Source: Variovorax sp. OV329 (GTDB lineage Bacteria; Pseudomonadota; Gammaproteobacteria; Burkholderiales; Burkholderiaceae_C). Taken from it: a stretch of 64,000 nt of DNA. The notes below the pieces were generated by a model that saw nothing but the letters and a program-made list of their open reading frames with translations, searched no databases and was not told the origin of the DNA. Shown here in pieces: positions 18,694-29,417 of the stretch (positions within the stretch are counted from its first letter, which is position 1; the number at the start of each line of letters is the position of its first letter). Made by a program: the position numbers and the translations under genes. The stretch lies in contig NZ_FOUG01000001.1 of assembly GCF_900114785.1 (NCBI RefSeq), positions 372,001 to 436,000 of the forward strand. The letters are read 5' to 3'.

Positions 18694-19722
18694 CTACCAG
18701 CGATAGCGCGCACCCAGGCTGGCGGTCCACGCGCTGTAGGACTGGCTGCCGGTCTGCCAGCCCAGCTCGCCCCAGCCGCTCCACTGTCTGCCGAAGGCCA
18801 CGCCGGCGCCGCCCTTGAGCTCGAAGCGGTCCTTCGGGTAGAGGTCCTTGTATGAAAGGGTCTTGGCGTAGACCACCTCGTCGCCGCTCGCGTCATGCCA
18901 CCAGTTGATCGCGGCGTACGGGCGCAGCACCGCCTGCTCCAGGGCGTCGCTGCCACCCGGCGCCGCCGCGCGCTGGATCCGCAGGCCCAGGCGGCTGCTC
19001 CAGCCGCCGCGGTGCGCGCCTTCGACCTGCGTGCCGTCCGACTCGATGAAGTTGTAGCTGTGGTTGTGGATGTAGACCCACTGCAGCTGCGGCGTGAGCG
19101 CCCAGCCACCGGCATCGCCCAGTCCGATGGCGTAGCCGGCCTCCGCCGAGCCGGTGGTGTTGTGCGACTTGTAGTCGTTGCGCGCAAGGCCCGTGGTGTC
19201 GACGTGGTTGTCGAACCAGGCGTAGTGCCCCCACAGGTCGGCGTACCAGCCGAGCCGGCGGGCCGGGTCCTGGAACCAGGTGCCGTAGAAACCCAGTCCG
19301 TAGCCGTCGCCCCGGCCCTGCGAGGTGGCCGACGTACCGGCGGCGGTGCCGTCGGCGCGGACGCCGCCATAGCTGCCCATCACGCCGAAGCGCCAGTTCT
19401 GCAGTCTTGGCGGGCCGGGCAGGTCGAAGCCGCCCTGCAGGCCCCAAGACTTGCCGTCGACGTCATAGAGACTGCTGTCGCTGGTGCTCTTGCTTCCCTG
19501 GCCGAAGCCGCGAAGCCAGCTGCCTTTGCCCTGGTTCGCAGTGCCGTCGCCCCGGTCGTCCAGGCCGTGCACGAAGATCATGTCGGTCTGGCGCTGCAGG
19601 CCCAGCAGTGCGCCGGTTTCCGGCCGCACGGCTTGCGCCGACACGATGCCCGCGCAGGCACTGCAGCCCGCCGCAAGGAGAAGATTGCGGGCCGCTCGAT
19701 GCGGATGGATTCGGTTTCGCAT
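18694..19722 (-). CDS. Autotransporter-type outer-membrane beta-barrel without passenger
   Basis: The 342-aa product starts with a signal peptide (MRNRIHPHRAARNLLLAAGC, cleavage near VSAQA). Almost all the rest is an autotransporter beta-domain: alternating aromatic strands such as WLRGFGQGSKS, YGLGFYGTWFQDPARRLGWY and WALTPQLQWVYIHNHSYNF. It ends in the barrel signature SLGARYRW with a terminal aromatic residue. Only about 40 residues separate the signal peptide from the barrel, so there is no passenger domain. A GGGAGG Shine-Dalgarno supports ATG 19722 and rejects the 88-codon-longer frame. It is convergent with recD. It could be a free-standing barrel, or the remnant of a larger autotransporter. 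Confidence 0.82.
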   Translation of the reverse strand: MRNRIHPHRAARNLLLAAGCSACAGIVSAQAVRPETGALLGLQRQTDMIFVHGLDDRGDGTANQGKGSWLRGFGQGSKSTSDSSLYDVDGKSWGLQGGFDLPGPPRLQNWRFGVMGSYGGVRADGTAAGTSATSQGRGDGYGLGFYGTWFQDPARRLGWYADLWGHYAWFDNHVDTTGLARNDYKSHNTTGSAEAGYAIGLGDAGGWALTPQLQWVYIHNHSYNFIESDGTQVEGAHRGGWSSRLGLRIQRAAAPGGSDALEQAVLRPYAAINWWHDASGDEVVYAKTLSYKDLYPKDRFELKGGAGVAFGRQWSGWGELGWQTGSQSYSAWTASLGARYRW

Positions 19723-19801
19723 GGACACCCTCCCGTTGTCATTCGGCGCCTTGTAGGACGGGTTGGTGAACGCGAGGTGAACGGTGCATGCCTGCACTAC
19801 G

Positions 19802-20695
19802 ATGCCGCCCATGCCAGACACCATGCAATTGCGGGACGGGCAGCGCTTGGGCCGCCCCGAGACGGGCTGGCGGCTGCGCCTGTACACGATCATCTTCGAA
19901 GCCGACACGCGCGCGGGCCGGCTGTTCGACATCGTGCTCCTGGGATTCATCGTGGCCAGCGTGGCGGTGGTGATTGCCGACAGCATCGGCTCGGTGCATG
20001 CGCGCTACCAGCGCCTGTTCACGGTGATGGAGTGGGTCTTCACCGCCGCCTTCACCGCGGAGTACATCGCGCGCCTGGCGTGCGTGCGCCGGCCGCTGGT
20101 GTATGCCCGCAGCTTCTATGGACTGATCGACCTGCTGGCGGTGCTGCCGACGTACTTCGCGATCCTGGTGCCGGGGCTGTCGGCCTTGATCGACGTGCGG
20201 GTGCTTCGCCTCTTGCGCATGTTCCGGATCTTCAAGTTGGCCGAGTACGTCGACGAGTTCGCGGCGCTGGGGCAGGCGCTGCATGCGTCGCGCCGCAAGA
20301 TCGTGGTGTTCATGCTCTTCGTGATGCTGGTGGTGATGGTGATGGGCACGCTCATGTACGTGGTCGAAGGTCCGGAGCACGGCTACACGAGCATTCCGGT
20401 GGGCATCTACTGGGCGATCACGACGATGACGACGGTGGGCTTCGGCGACATCACGCCGCACACGGACCTGGGGCGCGTGATCGCGTCGGCCATGATGCTG
20501 CTGGGCTGGGGGACGCTGGCGGTGCCCACGGGGATCGTGAGTGCCGAATTCACGTCGAGGCGCATCCTGCGGATGCCGACGACGCGCACGTGCCACGAAT
20601 GTCTGAGCGAGGGGCATTCGATCTCGGCGCGGTATTGCAGTGATTGCGGCGCGAAGTTGCCGCCTTATCGGCACGAGGCTACGGACGTTCGGTGA
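19802..20695 (+). CDS. Voltage-gated potassium channel with C-terminal zinc ribbon
   Basis: This 297-aa inner-membrane protein has six predicted transmembrane helices. S4 is DVRVLRLLRMFRIFKL, with arginines every third residue. The pore loop TTMTTVGFGDITPH contains the K+ selectivity filter TVGFGD. After S6 the tail carries two CxxC pairs (CHEC near 263 and CSDCG near 284), a rubredoxin/zinc-ribbon arrangement that should bind one metal ion. There is no RCK or cyclic-nucleotide domain. Start choice is soft: ATGs at 19802, 19811 and 19823 and a GTG at 19784 are in frame. Confidence 0.88.
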   Translation: MPPMPDTMQLRDGQRLGRPETGWRLRLYTIIFEADTRAGRLFDIVLLGFIVASVAVVIADSIGSVHARYQRLFTVMEWVFTAAFTAEYIARLACVRRPLVYARSFYGLIDLLAVLPTYFAILVPGLSALIDVRVLRLLRMFRIFKLAEYVDEFAALGQALHASRRKIVVFMLFVMLVVMVMGTLMYVVEGPEHGYTSIPVGIYWAITTMTTVGFGDITPHTDLGRVIASAMMLLGWGTLAVPTGIVSAEFTSRRILRMPTTRTCHECLSEGHSISARYCSDCGAKLPPYRHEATDVR

Positions 20696-20713
20696 TTGTT
20701 GGGCTGTTGCTCT

Positions 20714-20741
20714 GTGCGTTGTGCGTTGTGCGTTGTGCGTG
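20714..20741 (+). repeat. Short tandem repeat, GTGCGTT x4
   Basis: Three perfect heptamers GTGCGTT (20714-20734) are followed by a fourth with one change at its last base (20735-20741). It begins 18 bp after the channel gene and leads into the inverted-repeat region. It looks like slippage-prone simple sequence. Confidence 0.85.
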
Positions 20742-20750
20742 TTCGGGGCG

Positions 20751-21001
20751 GGTCAAAGGCCTGTGCGCCGCTGTGTGCGCAGCATGCGACTCGGGCGGCC
20801 GGCGCTTCGCGCCGGCTCCCCTGCGCTGCTCGCGAGACCGGCCCGCGGCGGAACTCGCGACTCCGTCGCTCAGACACCCGCCGCAAGCTAGATGTTGAAG
20901 TTCTTGTGTGTCCTTCGGCACACAAGAACAGGCCGGTCCCGCTGCGCTGCTCGGCGCCCGAGTCGCATGCTGCGCACACAGCGGCACACGGGCCTTTGAC
21001 C
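20751..21001. repeat. Inverted-repeat module 1 (46-bp arms, 251 bp), non-coding
   Basis: The arms at 20751-20796 and 20956-21001 are inverted copies, 46 bp each with only two mismatches, around a 159-bp centre. The centre holds a perfect hairpin GCCGGCGC-TTC-GCGCCGGC (20798-20816), another with an 11-bp stem (20900-20929, loop of 8), and a direct repeat of CTGCGCTGCTCG. Its core GAACTCGC...CGCTCAGACA...GCAAG (20851-20887) recurs inverted in module 2. I find no credible gene in it. The size and terminal inverted repeats resemble a MITE, but no target duplication is obvious. Confidence 0.8.
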
Positions 21002-21102
21002 GGGACACGGCGGTGGTGCATCTCCAACCGTCATGCACAACGGGCAGCAACAGAGGCGACGTTGCGTGGTTCGGCCGTTGTTGAAACCGTCACACCGTTT
21101 CC

Positions 21103-21359
21103 CACGGGGCGCGGCAGGCGGTCAGCGGCGGGGGCGATTTCCGGGGCGGTGAGGAGCGGAGCGCTGGGGCTTGAGCGTTCCTGCCGCAGGCAGGAATGCG
21201 ACCGTTTCTGACTTGCCGAAGCTGTCTGAGCGCATCGACCGAAGGTCGAGGAGCGAGTTCTTCGGCACAAGCCCCAGCGTGAGCACCGCAACGCAGTCGA
21301 TGCGAAGCATCGACCGCCCCGGATGAGCCCCCGCCGCTGACCGCCTGCCGCGCCCCGTG
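21103..21359. repeat. Inverted-repeat module 2 (33-bp perfect arms, 257 bp), non-coding
   Basis: The arms 21103-21135 and 21327-21359 are perfectly inverted over 33 bp. Pairing resumes over 10 bp (21141-21150 with 21313-21322) and 12 bp (21162-21173 with 21268-21279). Inside are short hairpins with 3-base loops: 21178-21196 (8-bp stem, loop GCA), 21235-21249 (6-bp stem, loop GAA) and 21297-21313 (7-bp stem, loop GAA). Its core GCGAGTTC (21253-21260) and TGTCTGAGCG (21223-21232) is the reverse complement of the module 1 core. The rest of the 20696-21419 gap holds only GTGCGCCCC repeats (21357-21389) and no gene I can support. Confidence 0.8.
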
Positions 21360-21419
21360 CGCCCCGAACGCGTGCGCCCCGTGCGCCCCATCCTCGAATC
21401 GGGCTAGGACCGACCCCGA

Positions 21420-22070
21420 TCAGCCCCGCTTCAACACGACATGCGTAGCCTTCTCCGTCGCCACCTGCTCGACGCACCGATAGCCGAGTGCACGCCAGTC
21501 CAGACCCTGGAACAGCGACTCGCCCGCACCCAGCAACACCGGAGACACCGCGAGATGCAGTTCGTCGATCAGCTTCGCCTCCACGTACTGCCGCACCGTC
21601 GAGACGCCACCGCCCACGCGGATGTCCTTGCCTTGGGCCGCTTCGCGCGCGAGCTTCAGGGCCTCACCGATCCCGCCGGTCACGAAGTGGAAGGTCGTGC
21701 CGCCCTCCATCTCGATGGGCGCGCGCGCGTGGTGGCTTAGCACGAACACCGGCACGTGATAGGGCGGGTTGGGCCCCCACCAGCCCTTCCACTCGTCGTC
21801 GGGCCACGGCCCGCGCACCGGACCGAACATGTTGCGGCCCATGATCCAGGCGCCCATGTTCTCGAAGCTGCGCTGCACGAAGGATTCGTCGACGCCGGTG
21901 CTGCCGCCTTCCTGGCCGAGCATCTTCCTGAAGCTGCGCGTGCCGAGCATCCACCCATGCAGATCCGTGCCATGCACGCCCAGCGGTGTCGCAAGCGCCT
22001 GGTCGACGCCGGCGCCGTAGCCGTCCAGCGAGATCGTGAAGCAGTTGACGCGGAGTTTCTGGGATGACAT
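21420..22070 (-). CDS. RibD C-terminal-domain (dihydrofolate reductase-like) protein
   Basis: The 216-aa protein has the dihydrofolate-reductase fold of the RibD C-terminal family (YwjB/YyaP type). It starts LRVNCFTISLDGYGAG. It has NMGAWIMGRNMFGPVRGPW in the nucleotide-binding region, PVFVLSHHAR, the NADPH-binding segment KDIRVGGGVSTVRQYVEAKLIDELHL, and the end PVLLGAGESLF. It probably is an NAD(P)H-dependent reductase with unknown substrate. A GGAG precedes ATG 22070. It is transcribed alone, away from the inverted repeats' left side. Confidence 0.88.
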   Translation of the reverse strand: MSSQKLRVNCFTISLDGYGAGVDQALATPLGVHGTDLHGWMLGTRSFRKMLGQEGGSTGVDESFVQRSFENMGAWIMGRNMFGPVRGPWPDDEWKGWWGPNPPYHVPVFVLSHHARAPIEMEGGTTFHFVTGGIGEALKLAREAAQGKDIRVGGGVSTVRQYVEAKLIDELHLAVSPVLLGAGESLFQGLDWRALGYRCVEQVATEKATHVVLKRG

Positions 22071-22154
22071 CAGTCGGGTCTCCTGGGTTCAAATCGTGAA
22101 GTCTGTAGTCTTGCGGGCTTTCGGAGCGCGCGCAATGGTCGTCGGCCTCGTTGC

Positions 22155-23249
22155 TCAGCGGCCTTCCAGCCTTGCCAATTCCTGCCGAAGGTTGGCGCGC
22201 GCCTGGGCCTCCCAGGCGTCGTGCCAGCGCTGCGTGTTGTAGATGCGCGGGCGCTCCAGGAAGGCGCGCAACACGCCTTGGCGTCCCGCACGGTAGGCCG
22301 CTTCGTCGACCCAGTGGTACTCGCGCCGGATGGCCTCTGCGTACGCCGCATACACCGGCGCCGGCTGGCCGAGAACGGACAGGTCCAGGTCGATGAAGAG
22401 CCGCGTGTCCTCGTCAGCGGCGGCCGGCAATGCATGGCCGGCCGTGGCCAGCACCATCGCTTCCACCTTGGCAATCGCCGGCTGCGGCCACGCCAGCGCT
22501 TCGAGTTCGCGGCGCGCGAGCTGCGCCGAGTCCGCTTCGTTGCGCTTGCTGCGCGTGTCGTACACCGCGTCGTGGAACCAGATCGCGGCCTCGATCGCCC
22601 TCGCGTCGGCCGCCAGGCCGCGCGAGCGGTCGAGCCAGCGCAGCAGGGCTTCCACATGCGACAGGCCGTGGTAGTAACGCCCACTTTCGCGATGACGGTC
22701 GACCAGGGAAGCCGTCAATGCCTCGGGCAGGGTGGGGGTGGCCGCCTGAAGCAGGTCGACGTAGGCGCCTTCGATCAGTTGGGCCGGGTCGATGGCCAGG
22801 TCCTCCATCAGCTGATGCGCTTCGCGCACGCCGTCTTCCGCGGATTCGCCATCGCGCAGCACCACTTCCAGCTCGACGAAGCTGCCCAGGCCCTGGACGT
22901 CGTCGATGTGGATGCGCGTTCGGCCGTGCATATACAACAGGCGCTTCTTGCGCACGCGGCCGGCGCTGCCGTAGGCGAGCACCAGGCTTTCGCGCAGCAC
23001 ATCGGGCTGCGTCGTGTGGCTGCGCAGGTAGAAGGATTCCTTCGGGCCGGCCTGGTCGGCGCGGCGGTAGAAGATGAGCTCGCCGGTGCCGTCGGCAAAG
23101 GCGCGCAGCTTCAGGCGGCCGTTGGGGCAGGGGAAGAAGGCATCGTCCTGGAGGATCCCGGTGGGGCCCTGTGCCCCCAGTCTCTCGGCCGCTTTGGCAA
23201 CGGCTTGCAGGTCGGCCACGCGGGCCTTGATCTCGATGTTGCGTGCCAT
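22155..23249 (-). CDS. CYTH-domain protein fused to an HD-type phosphohydrolase-like domain
   Basis: The 364-aa product has two parts. Residues 1-180 form a CYTH triphosphate tunnel domain: MARNIEIKARV at the start, then paired acidic/basic strands such as GRLKLRAFADGTGELIFYRR, RTRIHIDDVQGLGSFVELEVVL. CYTH proteins act on triphosphates or make cAMP (class IV cyclase). Residues 185-364 resemble predicted metal-dependent HD-superfamily hydrolases: YYHGLSHVEALLRWL, AIWFHDAVYDTRSKRNEADSA, and a C-terminal RPRIYNTQRWHDAWEAQARANL. The longer frame upstream lacks similarity, so ATG 23249 is chosen. It is divergent from the aldolase gene, 72 bp apart. Substrate unknown. Confidence 0.85.
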   Translation of the reverse strand: MARNIEIKARVADLQAVAKAAERLGAQGPTGILQDDAFFPCPNGRLKLRAFADGTGELIFYRRADQAGPKESFYLRSHTTQPDVLRESLVLAYGSAGRVRKKRLLYMHGRTRIHIDDVQGLGSFVELEVVLRDGESAEDGVREAHQLMEDLAIDPAQLIEGAYVDLLQAATPTLPEALTASLVDRHRESGRYYHGLSHVEALLRWLDRSRGLAADARAIEAAIWFHDAVYDTRSKRNEADSAQLARRELEALAWPQPAIAKVEAMVLATAGHALPAAADEDTRLFIDLDLSVLGQPAPVYAAYAEAIRREYHWVDEAAYRAGRQGVLRAFLERPRIYNTQRWHDAWEAQARANLRQELARLEGR

Positions 23250-23321
23250 TCGCCGATCATGCCGCAAGGCCGGCCGGCTCGCGCTAAAGTGGCGCCCCTC
23301 GCACGCTCGTCTTCGACACCC

Positions 23322-24080
23322 ATGAACGCACCTGCTCGCCAACGGCCGCCGCGCACCGAAGCACAGGTGCGCATCGACCTCGCGGCCGCCTACCGCATGG
23401 CGGCGGTCAACGGGTGGGACGACACGGTCTACACGCACCTGTCGGCCAGCGTGCCCGGCGAGCCGGGGCACTACCTGCTCAATCCTTTCGGCGCCACCTT
23501 CGACGAGATCACGGCCTCCAGCCTGGTGAAGGTCAACGTGCGCGGCGAAGTTGTCGACGGCTCGGGTGCCCCGGTGAACCCCAGCGGCTTTTCCATCCAC
23601 GGCGCGGTCCACCAGGCGCGGCCCGAGGTCGAGTGCGTGATCCACCTGCACACGCCATGGGGCGTGGCGCTGTCCATGCTGCCCGAGGGGCTGCAGCCCA
23701 CCTCGCAGTACGCCATGCGCCTGTACGGCCGGCTGGGCCGCCATGCCTACGAAGGGCTTGCGCTGGGCGCCGAGGAGCAGGAGCGCCTGAAGGAAGACCT
23801 GGGCGAACTTGACGGCCTCATCCTGGAGAACCACGGCACCCTGGTCGTGGGCCGGACGGTGGCCGAGGCCTGGATGCTCATGCATCTGCTCGAACGCGCG
23901 GCCCAGGCCCAGCTTCGAGCCATGGCCGCTGCCGGTGGCGTGGTGCCGGTCGTACACGCCGAACTGGCGCAGCGCACCTACGACGAGTGGGTGGGCGACG
24001 GCAGCGTGTGGGATGGTGATGTGGAATGGCCGGCCCTGCTGCGCCGGCTGGACCGCACATCGCCTGGCTACCGCGACTGA
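23322..24080 (+). CDS. Class II aldolase/adducin family protein
   Basis: The 252-aa protein belongs to the class II aldolase/adducin family (fuculose-phosphate aldolase type), metal-dependent lyases or decarboxylases. Zinc-ligand motifs are visible as VIHLHTPWG (HxH) and a second histidine in LDGLILENHGTLVVGRTVAEAW. It also has the N-terminal AAYRMAAVNGWDDTVYTHLSAS. No phosphosugar context is present, and many such proteobacterial proteins are uncharacterised. No clear Shine-Dalgarno precedes ATG 23322. A tautomerase gene follows 35 bp later and may act on a related product. Confidence 0.87.
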   Translation: MNAPARQRPPRTEAQVRIDLAAAYRMAAVNGWDDTVYTHLSASVPGEPGHYLLNPFGATFDEITASSLVKVNVRGEVVDGSGAPVNPSGFSIHGAVHQARPEVECVIHLHTPWGVALSMLPEGLQPTSQYAMRLYGRLGRHAYEGLALGAEEQERLKEDLGELDGLILENHGTLVVGRTVAEAWMLMHLLERAAQAQLRAMAAAGGVVPVVHAELAQRTYDEWVGDGSVWDGDVEWPALLRRLDRTSPGYRD

Positions 24081-24115
24081 ATGCAATCAACACACCCAAG
24101 AGGAGATATCAGCAC

Positions 24116-24322
24116 ATGCCCACCATCCGAGTCGAATTGTTCGAAGGCCGCACGGTCGATCAGAAGCGCGCCTTCGCGCAGGCCGTGACCGAGGCCGTGG
24201 TGAAGACGCTGGGCGGCTCGGCCGACGGCGTGGACGTGGTCTTCTACGACATCGCCAAGCAGAACTGGGCCACCGGCGGCAAGCTGTGGAGCGATCCACC
24301 CGCCGCCAAGCCGGCCGGCTGA
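24116..24322 (+). CDS. 4-oxalocrotonate tautomerase family enzyme
   Basis: The 68-aa product begins MPTIRVELFEGRTVDQKRAF. After Met removal it exposes Pro1, the catalytic base of the tautomerase superfamily. The expected Arg near position 38 region and GGSADGVDVVFYDIAKQNWATGG are also present. Members isomerise enol/keto acids or have related hydrolytic roles. AGAGGAGA lies 10 bases upstream. It is probably co-transcribed with the preceding aldolase; together they suggest a small keto-acid conversion. Confidence 0.9.
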   Translation: MPTIRVELFEGRTVDQKRAFAQAVTEAVVKTLGGSADGVDVVFYDIAKQNWATGGKLWSDPPAAKPAG

Positions 24323-24332
24323 AGACCCGGCG

Positions 24333-25457
24333 CTAGGGCAAGGGCGTAGCGCGCCAGGCCGGCACCGGCCGCGCGAATCCCTTGAGCGCGAGGTCGCCCA
24401 CGTTCTCGAGGCCCCAGGGGGCTTCTTCGCTCATGTCCTGCAGTGCGGCGCGCACCCGCTGCGACACCAGGATCTCGCCGCCCGCGGCCTCGCCGCACAG
24501 GCGCGCGGCCAGGTTGGTGACGGTGCCGATGGCGCCGTAGTCGATGCGCCCCGCAAAGCCGATGCCGCCCAGCGTGGCGAAGCCCTGCGCGATGCCGATG
24601 CCCATGGCCAGGTCGTAGCCGCGGCGCCGCCACTGGCCGCTGACGCTGGTCATGCACGCCTGCATCTGCAGCGCCATGCGCAGGGCGCGCGCGGGCGCGT
24701 CGGGCACCGGCTGCGGGTCGTTGAAGAAGATCATCATCCCGTCGCCCGAGAAGCGCTCCAGCGTGCCTTCGTGCTGCAGCACCAGCTCGCCCATGGCCGC
24801 GTGGTACTGGGCCAGCACGCCCATCACTTCTTCCGGGTCGGCGGTCTCGGTGAAGGAAGTGAAGCCGCGCAGGTCCAGGAACACGACCGTGATCTCGCGC
24901 CGGTGGCTTTTGAGCGGGTCCTGCGCGCCGCCGGCCAGGATGGCCTCGGCCAGCTGCGGCGAGAAGAAGCGCTTGAGCTGGCCTACGCGCTCCAGCTGCT
25001 GCACGCTCTCGGCGACGCGCTGCTCCAGCGTGCTGTTCCAGGCCTGCAACTCGGCGCGCTGGCGCTGCACCTCGTCGTACAGCGCCTTCACCCGCAGCAG
25101 CGAGCGCACCCGCGCCATCAGCTCGGCCTGGTGGATGGGCTTGGCCAGGAAGTCGTCGGCGCCGGCCTCCAGGCCCTTGATGCGCTCCTGGTCCGGGTCC
25201 AGCGCCGTCACCAGCACCACCGGCAGCACGGCGCATTCGGGGTCGGCGCGGATGGCGCGGCAGACTTCGTAGCCGTCCATGCCCGGCATCATCACGTCCA
25301 GCAGCACCAGGTCGGGCCGCTCGCTGGCGATGCAGGCCAGGGCCTCCGCCCCCGAGGCCGCGGTGCTGGTGCGGTAGCCGTGCACGCCCAGCAGGTCCGC
25401 CAGCAGGCGCACGTTCTTGGGCACGTCGTCCACCACGAGGATGTGTCCGTCGCTCAT
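24333..25457 (-). CDS. Response regulator with class III adenylate/guanylate cyclase output
   Basis: The 374-aa protein has an N-terminal receiver (residues 1-120; acidic pocket VVDD, phospho-acceptor Asp54 in LVLLDVMMPGMDGYE, Lys in FLAKPIH). A coiled-coil linker follows (QRQRAELQAWNSTLEQRV), then a class III nucleotide cyclase domain (about 185-374). Cyclase motifs are TVVFLDLRGFTSFTE (first metal Asp), FSGDGMMIFFND (second Asp) and IGIAQGFATLGGIG. Phosphorylation probably controls cAMP or cGMP synthesis. Its start overlaps the stop of the receiver gene by 4 bp. It is the last gene of the kinase operon. Confidence 0.92.
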   Translation of the reverse strand: MSDGHILVVDDVPKNVRLLADLLGVHGYRTSTAASGAEALACIASERPDLVLLDVMMPGMDGYEVCRAIRADPECAVLPVVLVTALDPDQERIKGLEAGADDFLAKPIHQAELMARVRSLLRVKALYDEVQRQRAELQAWNSTLEQRVAESVQQLERVGQLKRFFSPQLAEAILAGGAQDPLKSHRREITVVFLDLRGFTSFTETADPEEVMGVLAQYHAAMGELVLQHEGTLERFSGDGMMIFFNDPQPVPDAPARALRMALQMQACMTSVSGQWRRRGYDLAMGIGIAQGFATLGGIGFAGRIDYGAIGTVTNLAARLCGEAAGGEILVSQRVRAALQDMSEEAPWGLENVGDLALKGFARPVPAWRATPLP

Positions 25458-25839
25458 GGTGCGCGTCCTTCCTTCAGGAGCCGCTCCACCTCGGCCAGGA
25501 AGGGCTTGAGGGAGATCGGCTTGGTCATGTAGGCGTCGAAGCCGGAACTCACGATGTGCGTGCGGTCCTCGGGCATCACCGACGCCGACACCGCCAGCAC
25601 CGGCACCGCGTCCAGCGAGCGATGCTCGCGCAGGCGCTGCAAGAGGGCGATGCCGTCCATGCCCGGCAGCTGGATGTCCAGCAGGATCAGGTCCGGCCGA
25701 TTCTCGACGGCCAGCTGCAGGCCTTCCTCGCCGGTGCGCGCCTCCAGGGTGGCATGGCCCTGGTGCTGCAGCACGTCGCGGGCGAGCTTCATGTTCTTCT
25801 CGTTGTCCTCCACGATCAGCACGGTCTTGCCTGATGTCG

Positions 25840-25843
<4 letters not shown>
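25454..25843 (-). CDS. Single-domain response regulator
   Basis: This 129-aa protein is only a receiver domain: TVLIVEDNEKNMKLARDVLQ, phospho-acceptor Asp56 in LILLDIQLPGMDG, and Lys in YMTKPISLKPFL. With no output domain it probably relays phosphate or binds a partner, as DivK/CheY-like proteins do. It overlaps the kinase stop by 4 bp (25840-25843) and the cyclase start by 4 bp (25454-25457), so the three proteins are likely made together. Confidence 0.93.
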
Positions 25844-28278
<2,435 letters not shown>

Positions 28279-28494
28279 GGTCCTCCATTGGACCGCGCCG
28301 GCCGGGCGATGGGAAGGGCGCCGTCCCTGGCCATTGGTGGGGTGCGGGCAAGGGGGACTAGGCCATTGGAAGAGGGGGTGCCCTTCCTCGAAATTGATGA
28401 GTCCAACTCAAAGATCCTGTGCCGGGTGCCCGCTTTTTCCAAGCCCGCCGAAGGTTCAGACTGGCGGGCTGTCACCGAATTCACTCTGCAAAAC

Positions 28495-29307
28495 ATGAAC
28501 AACGCCAACATTCCCGCCTTCGGCCTGGGCTCCTTCCGCCTGAAGGGCCAGACCGTCATCGACTCCGTGAAGACCGCGCTGGAGTTGGGCTACCGCCTCG
28601 TCGACACCGCGCAGATCTACGGCAACGAGGCCGAGGTCGGCCAGGCCATCGCCGAGAGCGGCGTGCCGCGCGACAAACTCTTCGTCACGACCAAGATCTG
28701 GACCGAGAACCTGGCGGCTGACAAGCTGGCTGCGAGCCTGAAGACCAGCCTGTCCAAGCTGCGCACCGGGCAAGTCGACCTGACGCTGATTCATTGGCCC
28801 TCGCCCGGCGGCGCGGTGCCGGTGGCCGAATTCATGGGCGCTTTGGCAGCGGCGCAGGACGAAGGCCTGACCCGGCTCATCGGCGTGTCCAACTTCAACA
28901 TCGCGCTGCTGCAGGAGGCCATCGCCGCCGTGGGTGCGCAGCGCATCGCCAGCCACCAGATCGAGCTGCATCCCTCGCTGCAGAACCGCAAGGTGGTCGA
29001 GTTCACGTCCGCACAGGGCATCCACACCACCTCGTACATGACGCTGGGCTACGGCAAGGCGCTGCAGGAGCCGGTGATCCAGGCCATCGCCGCCCAGACC
29101 GGGGCCACGCCGGCGCAGGTCACGCTGGCCTGGGCGATGCAGAAGGGTCTTGCAGTGATCCCCTCGTCGACAAAGCGCGCCAATTTGCAGTCCAACCTGG
29201 CGGCCACCCAGCTGAAGCTGCAGCCCGAGGACATGGCCCGGATCGACGCGCTGGACCGCGGGGAACGCCTGGTGAATCCCGAAGGCCTGGCGCCGCGCTG
29301 GGACTAG
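28495..29307 (+). CDS. dkgB: 2,5-diketo-D-gluconate / methylglyoxal reductase DkgB
   Basis: The 270-aa aldo/keto reductase closely follows E. coli DkgB in order and length: [42 protein letters not shown] (catalytic Asp and Tyr), [11 protein letters not shown] (catalytic His), [30 protein letters not shown] (NADPH-binding) and the end [11 protein letters not shown]. It reduces reactive carbonyls with NADPH in the cytosol. The frame is open far upstream but similarity begins at ATG 28495; the Shine-Dalgarno is weak. It is divergent from the histidine kinase. Confidence 0.92.
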   Translation: MNNANIPAFGLGSFRLKGQTVIDSVKTALELGYRLVDTAQIYGNEAEVGQAIAESGVPRDKLFVTTKIWTENLAADKLAASLKTSLSKLRTGQVDLTLIHWPSPGGAVPVAEFMGALAAAQDEGLTRLIGVSNFNIALLQEAIAAVGAQRIASHQIELHPSLQNRKVVEFTSAQGIHTTSYMTLGYGKALQEPVIQAIAAQTGATPAQVTLAWAMQKGLAVIPSSTKRANLQSNLAATQLKLQPEDMARIDALDRGERLVNPEGLAPRWD

Positions 29308-29417
29308 TCCCTAGGTCGATCGGCCGGGTTTCCTGGCCGGATGCGGAAGTGGCAAGCCGAGCTGGCGGGCGCAGAATTTCGGGTTACCCCGACGGCCTCC
29401 AGACTCGCCCGATCGCC

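Noticed and set aside
20714..20741. GTGCGTT tandem repeat as a possible CRISPR or iteron array
   Set aside because: Only four 7-bp units, no spacers and no replication or cas genes nearby.
20640..21211. Open frames of 60-170 codons inside the inverted-repeat gap
   Set aside because: They lie on both strands through mirrored arms, have no ribosome sites of note and no recognisable domains.
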